DNA of 64,000 nt from Globodera rostochiensis (lineage: Eukaryota; Nematoda; Chromadorea; Rhabditida; Heteroderidae): assembly GCA_018350325.1 (NCBI GenBank), contig JAEVLN010000001.1, positions 2,469,501-2,533,500 of the forward strand. Direction: 5' to 3'. The translations under genes were made by a program, and so were the position numbers. Positions 12,201-25,959 of the stretch are shown here, in pieces (within the stretch, counting starts at the first letter, position 1; the number at the start of each line of letters is the position of its first letter). Below the pieces are notes generated by a model. It saw only the letters and a list, made by a program, of their open reading frames with translations. It made no database searches and was not told the DNA's origin.

Positions 12201-15200
12201 TTTATTTTATTCATTTGTTTGACTTTCAGTGCCTTCGAATATTCCAATCGCTTGCCGTAAAAACCAAACTTCCGGCGGCACAATTGATTGCCCATTACAG
12301 CGGTGGTGATTTGCACCGAACAATTCGTTACAAAATGCACAAATTTGCGTCAAGTTCTGTTGACACCAAAATTGCTTTAATTGTATGTGTTTATTTACTA
12401 TAAAAGTACGAAAAATGAATGCATGTCCCCTCAATTTCAGGACTTTTTTTTGTTCTTTGCTAACATCGACGAATTCCCCATCGAATTTTCGCTGAAAGAG
12501 TTGGAAATTTTTGCCCAGAATTTGCTGTTCATTTGTCGCTCCAACGGCGTACCGATTCAGCCAAAATTTGTTGGCATTCCGACGACAACAAACGCAAATT
12601 CAAACGCTGCCGGAGGCGTTCCAACGACTGACATAAATTTGGCCCCAATTGAAGCGGCGGATGAGCAAAAAGTGCAACTGATCAAAACTACTGCTATTGG
12701 TAAATAATCATATTTTATTTCTTTTTTCTTTATTTATTATCAAAAACAAATGTTTTTACCAATTTTTAAACCAGAAGAAAATAAATGGGAGCTTGAGTTT
12801 GGTGGAATTTTTTTCTGAGTTTCGCTTAATTACTATAATTGGACCCATCCAAAACAGTCCTTTGTCCGGAGGCGTGTCCGAATATCATTTTTTCCAATTT
12901 CTTCTACTTTTGTGTATCTTACAAATTAGATGCCATGGTGACGCTGTACATGAAGACGGTGTCTAAAACGTTTGTGAGCCCGCGGGACGAGGGCGAAATG
13001 TTCGAGAGCGAGAGCGGGGACATTGGTTGGTTTTGTTTTTGTTTCTTGTTTTGTTTAATGTCTCAACATTTTTATTTGTAAATTTTTTGGCACAGATTTG
13101 CGCGGCCCTCAATATTTGATGGACATTTTCGAGTTTTTAATTCGCTGCTTGCTCAACGACGACAATGAACATTTGCGGGAGGCGGCAAACAGAGGCCTCA
13201 CAAAGGTTTTGTTGAGTTTTTTGAACACCGTCGACAAATTTTATCGGCATTTTGAAAATCAGTGGGGATCAAGCAGTACCGAGACCAAAAACCCCCTGAA
13301 CTTGTGGTAGGATCAGGACCGGAATTTCTGTTTTGGATTGAAATTATACCGGGGTATGGGGCTTTTAAGTCAGAAATTCTCGAGAAAATTCCAGATTGTC
13401 ACCGAACAGCCGAGGCCCGAGCACTCCGGCTACATCGCTATGAAACTGGAGCAGTTTGTTGAGCAGTTCCGGAACAAAAAACAGTTCATCTCCAAACGCT
13501 TCTTTGAAAAACTCCTCTTTTTCACGGCCCATTCGACAACAAATATTTCTCCAATGGAACTGCAAATGATCGGCGTAATTTTTTTGTTGTTGTTTTGAAT
13601 CTGTCGTTTTTGTCATCGAATTTGGCATTTTAGGTTTAAAACCGAATAATTTTTCTTAAAATTTATTTTTAACCGATTTCTCAGAAAAACATTGATGACA
13701 CGTGATCAAACTGGAATGGAATCATTAAGTAAAAAATGTTTTTTTTGCATTTGCAGAACGATTTGTCTCTGATCATGCAGACCTCCGCGTCCAGCCTCAA
13801 AGTTGACGACATCGAATGCGTAGCAAAGGCATTGGAGCTGTTCCACGCACTTTCGCACAAGAAAAGTGCTCTTTTGCGTGAGGCGTTCGTTTTTTTTGCG
13901 AATTGTTTCTTCAATTTCTCAACTGAGGTGAGCACATAAGCTATTTTTATTTTGGAATTTATTTCTTTCAATGTTTATGCAAATTACAGCTTCAAAACAA
14001 ATGGATTCGCTCCGTTCTGCCCTTTATGAATGCGCACTCTGCCGATTTTGCCGATGTGTTTTTGGCCAAAGAATTTTTGATCGGACAAAATTCCTATCGT
14101 TTTTTAATGGTTTTTTCATTATTTATTTATTTTTTTTTGTAAAATGTAAATTAAGGGATTGATCGGTGTCAGTGGCGGAGCTTTTTTACTGCGCAACTCT
14201 TTGCTCAAAAATTTGAATCTCATAAAGCCATTTATCAGCGAGATTAATGTACGCTCATTTTTAACTATTTAATTTCAATTTTTATTGTTTAAGACATCAC
14301 CAAACGTCGGCGCACCATCCTTTGAACTGCACTTGCTCAACTTTCTGTCCGTACTGCTTGACCATGACGAGGAGTGGGATTTTGAGGACCAAGATGAATC
14401 CATCGACGAACTGTTCGGAACGATTCGCTCACTTTGGTGTTCGAACTCTTTCAAACGGCGCCATTCTGTCCGCAATTCTCTGCTTTCCTCCACTGATTAT
14501 AGCGGTATTTTGCGACCCCTGAAATCGTTGATTGATTGATTGATTGGTGCTAATTGTTTCAGCTTTGGGTGATGATCAGCCTTCCTCTTCAAAAAGCGTT
14601 GTTCTGGACGTGCCCACGATGGACTGTCCGGCACTGTGTGCGCGCATTCTGTTGGTCAAACTTCGTTCTGTGCTCAACTCCATTCGCAAGAAGGAAGGGG
14701 ATGGCGGCGTCGGCGAGCAGGGCCAGGACGGCTGGGACAGTCCGCTGGTGAGGGAGTCGATTGATCTGATCTACGACCTGATCACCGCATTCGATCACTG
14801 TTACGCGTCCGACTTCACTTTTTTGCGCAAATTCATCGACGATGAGATTATAGCGGTGAGGAGTTTCAACTCGTCCAACTCCTTTTAATAGCATCAACAA
14901 ATTTATTATAGAAATCTTCTCTTCCTTGGCGTCGTGCGACCTTCACCAAACTGATCGATCTGCTCAAGAATGAGCCGTCCGCTGGCCGCAGTGTTCAGCT
15001 TGTCCGTTTCGTGCAGTACATTGTCTCCCCCGTTTTCGCGTATGCATTTGAGGTGGTGGCATTTTGACTATTTTATATGGTTATGCCAAACCTGTGCATG
15101 TTTTCCATTTTGTGTTGTTTCGAATTATGTTCCATTCGTGCACATTTTGTCATGGTCCCTTACTTGTGATTGACAATCGAATGAATCATGACGCTGCTCA

Positions 15201-18200
15201 GTTGCAGATGAACGACGTGGACACCGTTGTGTGCGCTGAGCCCAGCAGTTTTCACCAACTGGACGGAAACATTGAACAGCAACAACAACGACATCATCAA
15301 CAACAACAACAATTTGGTGCTTACGATGGAAACATTGTTCTGTTGCTGTGCCACGAAGTGATCCATCGGCTGGCCAACGAGCGTTCAATGATGTCCGACT
15401 CGCTAAACATTGTCATGTACTTGTTCTGCTCGTTGGTGGTACAGAAGTGTCCTCTGCACATCTACGACCCGGCAAAAAGGTGAGTTGCAAATAGAAAAGG
15501 GCAGGAAAATTGTGTTGTGCACATCCGCATTTTTTAGACAGCACGGAAATCGCCAAGAGCAGGGAAACCTTCGTCACTTTATGCTGTATGTTTTATTAAT
15601 GAATAAATAATATATTATTGAAAATGGATTTGTTTGAGCTTTGCCTGGCCATGCCTCCAGCAAAGTTTCCAGGGTGACGTCACTGAAAAATATGCGGGGC
15701 ATTTTCTGATCGCGAACATCATCGACAAGTTTTCCATCATCAAGACAATTATTTTGCAAGTGCTGAGCAGTCTTATGCAATCGTATCATCATGTAAGTTT
15801 TTTAAAATATTTTATTTATATTCCTAATTTTTATCGAAATTTTCAGGACAACAGGGATTTGGTGCGCAAGTCGTTGGAAATTCTCATCCCAGCGCTGCCC
15901 CGACGAATGCCGGACGGCTATTTCCGGCTGCAGACATTGTTCAAGAAGATCATGGTGGAGGAGGGCAGGAACAATGCTCAAGTCGTCCATTGCCTGTGAG
16001 TTCATTGCCATGCCAAAAAATTTGAAAATTTTTTTCCTGAAACTTTTTAAAAATGCATTGAAAAGCGGATTCAAAAAAATAATTTGTTCAGGCAAATCAT
16101 CATCCGCCACCACAAAGTGTTTTACAACATTCGTCACCAAATTGCCCCGCACATTCTCAGCGCTTTGCATCGCCTCTTCTCGCTGCAGTTGAACTTTGAG
16201 ACGCGACGACTGATGCTCGAAGTGTGCGAGGTGGTCATCAAGTGGGAGCAGGACAGACAGACGGCCGTCGAAGACAACAACAACAGCAACAAATCAGCAC
16301 CAGTGAACACCACCACCACGACGACGGGTGATGACAGTGAAGGCGAAGCGTCCGGAGTGAGTTCATTTAACTTTGTGAACACTTTAATCATAATGCATAA
16401 TTTTGAAGAGTCAACAATCAGAGGAAATTATTTTGGAGTCCAGTTCACCAACTCAACAACAGCAACAATCGACTGCGGGCGACATGACGACGGACGTTCA
16501 CAAACCGATGGACAAACATTTCATCGACAGCATTGTCACATTTATATTCCGAATTGCCACCTTTGTTGACCAGGTCCTACCTACTCTTAGCGCTGATTCG
16601 TCATCAAACAACAATTTTTTTTGTGAGATGTGTTCTTTTTGTAATTTTTTTTCCTGTTACAGTATTCGGGCCAGAGCAGTACCAGCAGCACATCCAGCAT
16701 GGAGCATATCAATCGAAGGGCTGTCATCTTGTTGAGAAGTGCTCTGAAGCCAACAGTGTTCGGCGATGTTGCCACTCTAAGGACGACAATGTTTGTGATG
16801 AATTCGTAAAATAAATATCTTTAATTTGCGTAAATTGTTTCCAACTTCCATTTAGCATTGAAAAACAGCTTCAGCTGCCGAACACAGAGCAGTTCGGCAC
16901 CGGCAATGAACAGGCGATCAGCCACCAGCTGAGCCAAGTGCAGGTCACACTGGACGTGTTGACCAACATTACGCACCATTTGATGCCCAAAATGATCATC
17001 GACATTTTTCGTCCACTCCAACGGGCATTGGTCACGTGCATCAGCTACATTAACTCGCAGGTGTGGAAAATTTCTGCCGAATTTTAAGAAAAAAGAAAAT
17101 ATGTACAATTTCGCCATAATTCTGTTCAATTTGCAGCAAATTCTCCGCAGCACGTACAATGTGTTGAGCAAACTGTTGGAGAAGACCAAATGCTCTCCCA
17201 GCGGCTTGGACGAGTTGGACTTGCTTAACCATCACGTCATCCGTGTCATCCAAGATTCGTTTGGCAATTATGCCGTCTCGGCGAACGCGTCCCCGCCGAT
17301 GACGACGATTACGCTGCTTCGGTTGATGCACTCGGCGCAGCCCAGCTATTTGGAGACGGTCTGCCTCATGCCATTCGTGAAACTGCTGCAGAGGTGTTGT
17401 GTTGCAGAACGCCCGTTTAGACTGACTTTATTTGCATATTTTATTATAGACTTGTTCGGGAATATGTCGTGTGCAATCCTGGCACGGTCGGTGCAGTTGA
17501 TCAGGCACAGAAACTGATCAGCGATCTGCTGGCAATTTGTTTGGAAATGCTGTGCACTCGAACAAAATTTTTCAGGTGGGCTTCACTTTTTACAATTGTT
17601 TAAATTTAACTTAGTTGAAAATGTTAGTAAATTTTGATGCTTTTATTAATTCCAAAAATTGTTTTTAAGCATGGAGTCGCAACGCACCATCATCCAAATT
17701 GTGCTCATCCCGCTGATTGAGAAGGGCGCAGTGGACAAAATTGTGGAGAACATCATCAAAGTGTCGCAAGAGATTGTCGCAAGCGAAATCGCATCTTCCC
17801 AGCAACAACAACAGCAGCAATCGCTAGCAACAACATTGATCGATTATCAACAGCCGAGTCAAGGCGTACTCGTGCTGATCAAGCTGTTCAGTGCAATGGA
17901 ACAGCGGCTGTTTGCCAACGCGGAACTTCAGCGGCATTTTATGAACGCGACCATCAACGTGTACGAGCATGAACAGTTGCTGGGCATCAAACTGGACAAA
18001 CTTGAGCCGGCTTTCCACTGGGGACTCGCCAGTGCTGACCGGGAGCTCAGGAACAAGTCGGCATTTTTTTGTTGTTGTTGTTGTAAAAACCTAAAAACAT
18101 TACTCGCTCCACCTCCAGGTTTTTCGTCGTGTTCGAGAAGCGTTTCCCAAAGGACACCGCCCAACGGTTGCTTTACATAATAATGGACGTGAATTGGCAA

Positions 18201-21200
18201 CTGATGGACCGTTACGATTGGGTGGCGCACGTTGTGCATTTGTTGTTGCTGTCCAAACAACACGCCGATCAACGACGGATGGAGTTGAAGCAGTGCGCCA
18301 CGCTGAACAACACGTTGGAGCAAATTGTTGGCACCGTGAATATGTTAGATAAAGCACCGCACAAAATTGGTATGATGAAATTTTAAAGGAAATTTATGCT
18401 GCTTTTCAGACGAGGACGGACAACAAATGGACGAAGCGGTTCAGGACGGAAATAGTTCGGAAAAGAAGCAGAGAATGGCGGACGAAGGCTGTCTGCAACA
18501 GCAGAATGAGGACGCAGACGTCACGTTGTTGGAGGGCGGCATTCAAACAAAAATTGCGTCGTTACGTCTTTGCGCTATCTCTGCCGACGGCATGCCGACA
18601 CCGACGGCATCTGTCGGAAGCGGAGAAGAATTGTTGTTGTTGGAGGCCAAAAGTTTCACGGATCAACAACAACCCAAGACGACCATGATCGACATGCAGA
18701 TTGGGTTGGTGTTGAACATCTTTTTACCATTTCGTCGAGATTTTTTGAGTTCTTGGACCGGCGGATTTGATTGACGGACGGAATTTTACCAAGATTTTTT
18801 GGCATTTTTTAAAGATCTTGCTCAAATCTCGGTCGGTCCTCAAGTCCGGGCTTTACCTAATAACCAGAACATATCAAACTTTTTATTGTTTTCAGTCTCC
18901 TCTCGCTTGCCAATGAGCTGACAACTGTGCAACTCATTTCGAGTTTGGTCGACATTCTGCACGCAGACACAGCGCTTTGTAGAAAAACGTTTGTTGAAGT
19001 GAGTCGGGAAGGTGGTGAATGTATGCGAACACACAAATGAATCTTTCATTTTTCGTTTAAGCTTTTCTGTTCTCTCTGGTGTACATTCGCCCAAAACGAA
19101 CGTGAACAAGTCGAACTCGTTGTTGGCCCGTTTCTCTCGTCCGCCGTCCATTTGTGCCAACGGGATTCGCCACGTGCGGTCGTCACCAGTTTCCTGGAGG
19201 CGTTTGTTCTCTGTTCACCGCCAATCAAGTTGGAGCCGTTCATGCTAAGGTGAGCGTTTTTTTGAATTGAGTTGGTGAATATTCAATTCTAAACCAGCTA
19301 CCTTGGCTCGACCTTCAATTGTTGGCACGTCGCATTGGCACAGTTGGAACGGTTGGCCATGAACATCCGATTTTCAATTGCTGATCCGGTTCTGATGAAC
19401 ACCACTGAACCGGCTAGCGAAAAATTGGTACTTAAAAATTGTTTGTATGTTTTCCGAAAAACTTAATGCTTTGATTATGAGAATGGAAATTGCATGATCA
19501 AATTTGGTTGGTTTAACAGGAAGTCCTTGAATGCTTGGCGAAGCTCTACCAGCAGTTGAACGAGTTGGACCAGTACAGTGCCCTTTGGAAGAGGCGCGCC
19601 TATTTCGACAAAACTGCCAAATGTTTGACTTTATTTCAACAGGTAAAGCAATAGTAATAATCAAAAATAGGTAATTTTTGATCCAAAATTTATTTTTGTC
19701 TCTCATAGGGCGAATTCGGCCGCGCTCGCGAAATGGCGGAAAAGCTGGTTGCACAGCTGGGTGAGCGCCTGTCCAAAACGCTGTCATCGGATGCCATCGG
19801 CGCCCTTTCCACCGCCCTCCAGGCAGAACAAAGGGCATGGGAACAGTGCTGGATCAGGTGACCTGATCATCTCCATCATCTCTGATCAGCAGTAGTGATC
19901 AGTCAATTTCTAATCACTTGGAATTTCTGTGATTTGATATTGCAAATGTTTGCTCAAATTCACCCGTTTCAGTTCGTGCAAACAGTTGAACGACTGGACG
20001 TCGTTGGAGCATTTTGCCAAGTCTGATGACAGTTCGGACGCGGCCCTGGCGATGGAGTCCGCCTGGCACCTCCACGACTGGAATCGGTTGAAGTGAGTTA
20101 AATGAATGATTTTTTCGGAGATTTTACAACACGTTTTGAAGGGATCGTGTGGCCAAGGTCGATGCAATTGCGAATCCGCAAACCGTCGTCAGATCGTCGA
20201 TGTTCCAACTGATGCTAAATGTTCGATCCTTTGCCCAAATCAAACAAATTGCTTTTTGTTTGGTTTTTTTAGGTGACCAATTTTCGGTTGAACAAGGAGA
20301 GCATGGAACGCCAGCTGATCGATTTGTACAGGACGATGATCGCCGAGTGGCGCAGACTTCCCCCAATTGTCTCGCATGGACACATGGACATTCTGAACGT
20401 CAGCTTTTTAAAACAAAAAAAAACTTGTCGTTTTGATTTTTGTGTAATTTCTCATTTTTTAAATCTCTCAGAATTCACATTTGCTTCATGAAATTTCTGA
20501 GTCGGCCAATTTGCTTTACACAAACATTCCATTGCTGACAAATTGGAGCAGTAATAGCAACACCGGCAGCCTTAACAACAATCACATGCTGAACAATGCA
20601 ATAAAACATATGATGAAGACATGGAGGTTGGCTCAGTTGTTTTGTGTACTTAAAAGTTTGGAAATTCAAACAAAAAAACAATTTAGAAATCGTCCATTGA
20701 CCACCGTTGACCAGAACTCGGTCTGGTTGGACCTGTTCAACTGGCGTCTTCAGTTCTTTAGCAGTTTGTTGCGCTTTTACGACAACAGTGAGCAGCAGCA
20801 ACAACAACAGCAGCAATCATTGGCCGCCGCAGCTTCATCGCCGCCGGCGTCAACAACGCTTTCGGTGCCGTTGCACGCGATAACTCAGTGCCATCTGCAG
20901 CAGGCACGTGCCTTCCGGCGCTCCAACCAGCTGGACATGGCGCAAATCGAACTGAACAAGTTGTATAACTGGGGAGGAAGTCTTGAAGGCATTGGACTCT
21001 CTTTGAATTAAATATTTACACAGGCTCAACCCCGCCGCGTTGCTGGTCCATCCGATGGATGCCCAACAAAAAATGGACGAGCATGTAAAATGTTTGCTTA
21101 AACTCGCCTCTGGCGATGTGTCGTCGACCGCAAAGAAAGTGAAGGCGCAGGTAAATCTGAATGAATGCCGTTTATGTTGGGAGTTGTAGCCGAAGATGTT

Positions 21201-24200
21201 GGTGTTTGTTCGCGGAAAAATTCGGAAAAAATTTTGAATTTGCCTGGGGAGGACGAGGGGAATTTAGGTGTTGACCCTTTGTGTGTTTGAATACAATGAC
21301 GCGTAACCCCGTTGAACAGGATGCCATCCTCGAAGCGTTGGAGACCATCGAAGGCACACCCTTCAATTGTCTGAAGCGTGACCAAATTGCACGTCTGATG
21401 ACCAACAAAGGCATTTTGCTGTCCCGGATGGACAAGTAAGGATTGTACAAAAGATGGCGGGCGATCAAACAAAATGGAGGGTAATTTTTTGTTGTTTTAG
21501 GCGAGAAGAGGCGGGCCGTGCTTTTTCCGCAGCTGCACAGCTCGAGCAGCTTGGCGAAATGGCAATTCCGTCTTCATTTGCGTCCGTGTGGAAACATTGG
21601 GCCACCTTTTTGGGCAATCTTTACTTGACCAATCAGTGCGTTTGGGTTTGCACTTGGGGCGCAAAACCCCTCATTGCTTCTTCTTGTAGCACAGAAAGTT
21701 CGGCACTGAACACCGGCATCCAGGCAATTGCGTGCACACTGGAGCACATTTGGATGGTCGGAGCGCAAAAGTCGCGGACGTCGGTTGCCAAGCTGTTCTG
21801 GCTGTTGAAGATTGCCTCTTCGTGTCCGTCCGAAAAGTTGATGAACTCCGTGGATGAGAAGCTGCTTCGATACGTGGACACCATCCATCCTACAAATTGG
21901 CTCTTTTGGTGAACATTTTTTTTTTTCTTCTTTCAACAGAATTGTAATCGAATTTAAAATCCATTTGCTTTTATGTGTAACACATTTTCTGTATCAAGAC
22001 CATTTGCATCATTTAGGCTCCACGAAATTGTCGCCGATGTGCAACAGCGAAAGGGCACCGCAATGGCCGAGATTCTGAAGCGGGTCGGCCTCATGTACCC
22101 GCAAGAAGTGTTTTGCGCACTGCGCGTCGAACTTGGCCCGGCACGGGTGGGCCGACTCATTGAACAATGTTCGTTCGCGCATTCGGAATAAAGACAACGC
22201 ATGCACATTTATTTTTGTAGACACAGAACGACGACAGCTCCTTTCTTTGTTGTCGTCGGATGTTGCTTCTCCATCGACGGTTGCTGTTGTTGTTGGTGCC
22301 GACGATGGTGGTAGTGAAGATGGAACCAAACGACAGCGGTTGTTCGGCGTGTTGGATGCCATTCTTAGACGACATTTGACACAAATTTGCGCGCTGAATC
22401 AAATGATGGACGAACTGGACAATTTCAGCATTGGCCCCGCCGAGGTATGGACCAATTTTATTTGTTTTTGTTTATTCTTTTCTTTTTTTGCCAGGCCACT
22501 TTGAACAGATTTCGCCAAATTCTGTCCGACTGTCATTTGTAAGAGGCGTCTTTTTTTGAATTTTTGACATCGTTGTCACAATTTTTCAGTGATCAGTTCA
22601 CCAAAATTGGCGAGTTGACCACCACTCCGGCGGACGCACAGCTGTTGAAGGGCCTAATCGAATGGTTGCAGTCGCCTCAAATTGTGCAGGCCGCTGCTGA
22701 AGGCGACACAAATGAGGGAAAAGTAAGCGAAGCTACACACTTTTAGCGCTTAATGTTTCTTTGTTGCTGCAGTTGTTCAATGAACTGCTCGGCGATTTTG
22801 ACTTTTGTACGGCATTTTCTCCACAACAAAGTGCCGCGGCGTCCGGCGTGCCGTTGCATCGGGTGGCGTCGTCTTTGCGCAAGTGGGTCAGCCGAATTTG
22901 TGCGCATTTACGCTCAACATTGGGCAAAAGGTGAATTCTTTGTGCTGCGTTTTTGAGCCCGGTTGTCCAACCTTTGCCTGGGGTTTCGATTTTATCTTTC
23001 AATTTTCTCGTCTCGACAAAAAAAAAATTTTTTTTGGGTAAACCGAATTGTTTGATAATTGCTCGGATTCCAAAACTTAGATCGGTCTTCACAGTAAATA
23101 CGGCTTTTTCCATTAATAACAAGGCAATATCATTTTTTTTTGTTTAAGCGCAAAGCGTTTGGCCGATTCCAGCACTTTTTTGGCCCAGTTCAACGCCAAA
23201 ATGGCCCAGATTAACATATTTGACGGACATTTAAACATGGGGGTGTGTTTATATGCAGTGCTTTGCATAAATATACAACAAAACAAAAATTCTTCGCCAA
23301 TATTTACATAACAAAAACGCATTTTGTCATCATTTCATTTTGCATTAATTACTTTTCCAAATTCATTTACTTTGCCGTCCCCTCACTATCAGACATCGCC
23401 CCAATTCAACGCTCAAATTGCTCAATTCGTCCCGCACTTTGACGAAATTGTTCGCGCTGATTCCGTGTTCCGTCTGTTCCGCGTTCGGGCGCTGAACGGC
23501 AAAATTTATTCGTATCAATTGGAACGCGTCCGCTACGACCACTCGCGCGGGCACATCTTCCAGCTGTTCTGTTTGTTGAACGCCGAATTTGCAAAACGCC
23601 GGGTGATTTTTTTTTAATAAAAAAACGATAAAATTTGCATAAATATATTTTTTGTTTGTTTGTCCAGGACACCGCTCGTCGCTTTGTTCAATTTGCGCTA
23701 CCCCACATTTTGTACATCGGCGCCAACTGTCGTCTGCTGCGCTGTTGCCCACTCGCCGGCCTCTCGTCCCGGCACCAAAATGCAAATGCCGACCATTCAG
23801 CGCAGAATTTTGCCGTGTTCACGGACATTATGAGTGAAATGCTCAACAACAACGGCAGCGGCACGGATTATGCCATTGAAGAGAACGGCACGCTGTCGTT
23901 GTCTCCACTCGCGGTGATCGACCAGTACTACGGACGATTGGCAGAGCAACGGTAGACAGAAATATTTTGCCTCTTTTTTTTGTGCCAAACGTTACCTTTT
24001 GGTACAATTGTGGCATGACATTGATTGTGTGTACACTTTGTAGGTATTCACACAAGACCATCCACGAGCTGTTCAACCAAATTTGTGGGATGAAAAGCGA
24101 GGCCGGAACTGGCGGTGGTGATCAACACCATCATCCGTCTTCAGCATCCTCATTGATAACCGTGCAGAAGGATTTGCTGTCCCGGTGGATGGGTCAGAAG

Positions 24201-25385
24201 TATGGAGACGCCACCACCATTTGGATGGCCAGGAAAAAGGTAGAACAAATTTGGACAAAACACCGACAAAATATGACAAAGCGAAACTCATGGAGCCATA
24301 AATTCAAAATAATTCAATTCAGTTGGCCGTCCAAATTGCGCTGCTCGGCCTCTCCGAACACGCGCTTTTTTTGTCATCAATGCGACCGGACGGACTGTTC
24401 CTGGACCTGTCCACTGGCCAACTGTTCTTCACCGACTACAAATTCGATCTGACCAAAAAAGTGTGCGAGACAATCACCGGAAAAGTGCCGTTCAGTACGT
24501 GTTTTTTTTGTTGTTGAATTTTATGAGAGTGGAAACTCCAAATTAAAGAAATTTTATTATCGCGAAAATTCTATAAATGGAATCCAACTTTTCGAAAAAT
24601 TTGGAATTGAGATTGGACCGGGACTCTCGGGACATTGTGCGCTGGAATTTACGGAGGCTTGATTTTGGGAGCCGATTTCTTGACCGGGAGTTTCAATCGA
24701 CATAATTTCCAAAACCTCGGGATTCATAGCGCGGGACTCCTCGGAAATCCCATTGTGATTATAGTATTAAATATTTGTTCTTCAGTTGAACTTGACGCCA
24801 ACCGCCCCGTCCCGTTCCGTCTGACGCCAAACATTTCCCATTTTTTGGGCCTGTCGATTGACGGTACATCAAATCAAAACATAAAAAAAAACACTAATTG
24901 CCCCTCCCCCCTCTCTTTTTTAAGGCCATTTGATCGGTGCTCTGACGGCGGTTGCGCGTTCATTGAACGCACTTTCGCTGGAGGTTTGGCTGCGCCCCAT
25001 TCTGTGGGATGTGTTCGCCAAGGCGGCCGAGGACGACCCGCAACTGAACATTGTGAACCCGGTGAAAGTGCGTGCTGCACTTTTGTTGGACTGAATTTTT
25101 GTTTTTTAATTAAATATTAAAATATATAATTTCTTTTGTGACACAAAGCATTTTCTGTTTTCAGAGAGCGGTGGACACAATTGTTGGTCGGGTCAAAAGT
25201 GAGTGTTTTTGTTTTTGTTTATACTCCCGCTTAATGCCAATTTTATTTTGCATAAATTTTTTGAAGCACTGTCACAATTCGACGTCGGCATGGGCACGTC
25301 CAGCCAACAACAACTGCTTGTCCAACACTCCATGCTGTACGACAATTTGTGCCGCATGGACCCGTCGTGGCACCCGTGGTTCTAA
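6203..25385 (+). CDS. trr-1: TRRAP/Tra1 homolog, PIKK-family pseudokinase scaffold
   Basis: Giant activator-binding scaffold of NuA4/TIP60 and SAGA-type histone acetyltransferase complexes. About 19 kb with several dozen small exons; coding sequence continues in TRRAP order along the whole span. Landmarks: Gln-rich start at 6203; ITENNT-type HEAT exon near 6620; HKLYNRELVEEFHSSQVRAL near 7795; NYFLLLRALFRSIGSGTHDL near 9890; LCLTIPVRLSSLLPYLPLLM near 10100; KFGGSNRKALL near 10550. The FAT region runs from about 18.9 to 22.2 kb (EWRRLPPIVSHGHMDIL, FSAAAQLEQLG). The kinase-like region follows (GKIYSYQLERVRYD, LDANRPVPFRLTPNI), and the FATC end reads LCRMDPSWHPWF. As in known TRRAP, the usual PIKK catalytic motifs were not seen. 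Poly-Gln tracts lie near 8730, 15270, 17800 and 20790. Individual exon edges in the HEAT region were not all fixed. Confidence 0.93.
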
Positions 25386-25959
25386 CAAATTAGACTGAAG
25401 GATTCATTCCATTGAGAAATAAATTATGCTTTTGATTTTCACTTTTACACCCAAAACAAATTTGTCTACACCAAAATCTCATCAATTTGTATAATTCTTT
25501 AACGGGTTTTTAATTGTTTTTGAATTTTTCACTTTTTATTTTTTTAAATAAAATATTTTTGCAATTTCAAATTCCATTGGCTGATTCATTTGTGGTGGTA
25601 AAATTTGGGCATTTGCCCTCCCCAACACGCTTGGAGGCATGCGCAAAACCTCGGCATGCAGCCACCGAACAATTCCGATCCCGGAGTTTATACCGCCCGA
25701 GGGGTTTGCCTAAAAAATTGCTAATTTTCGTGAACATGTTCGTGCCTTGGCATACCAAAGAAAAGCCGAATCAAGACATCATTCTGAGCCCGTTCTGTAC
25801 ATAAAAACGTTTCCATGGAAACCGCCCTCCCCCCCCCCCCCCCAACTAAAATCTTTTTCCTCTCTTCGTCGATGTTCAAACGCAAAGCTTAATTTAAATT
25901 ACCTAATTATGTAAGTAGAGAGTAACAATTGTCTTGACTAAATGCAAATATTTGGTTAA
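25386..25959. other. Intergenic region between trr-1 and IFT57
   Basis: About 570 bp, AT-rich after the trr-1 stop with AATAAA-like signals near 25420. A GC-richer segment at 25610-25800 reads open on both strands but shows no recognisable protein. A poly-C run of about 14 bases sits near 25829. Both genes point the same way; the spacing is long for an operon. Confidence 0.45.

Noticed and set aside
18780..18860. Another TARAG miniature element in trr-1
   Set aside because: Only a right-end-like CCGGGCTTTA is visible. No matching left end or target duplication was found, so at most it is a fragment.
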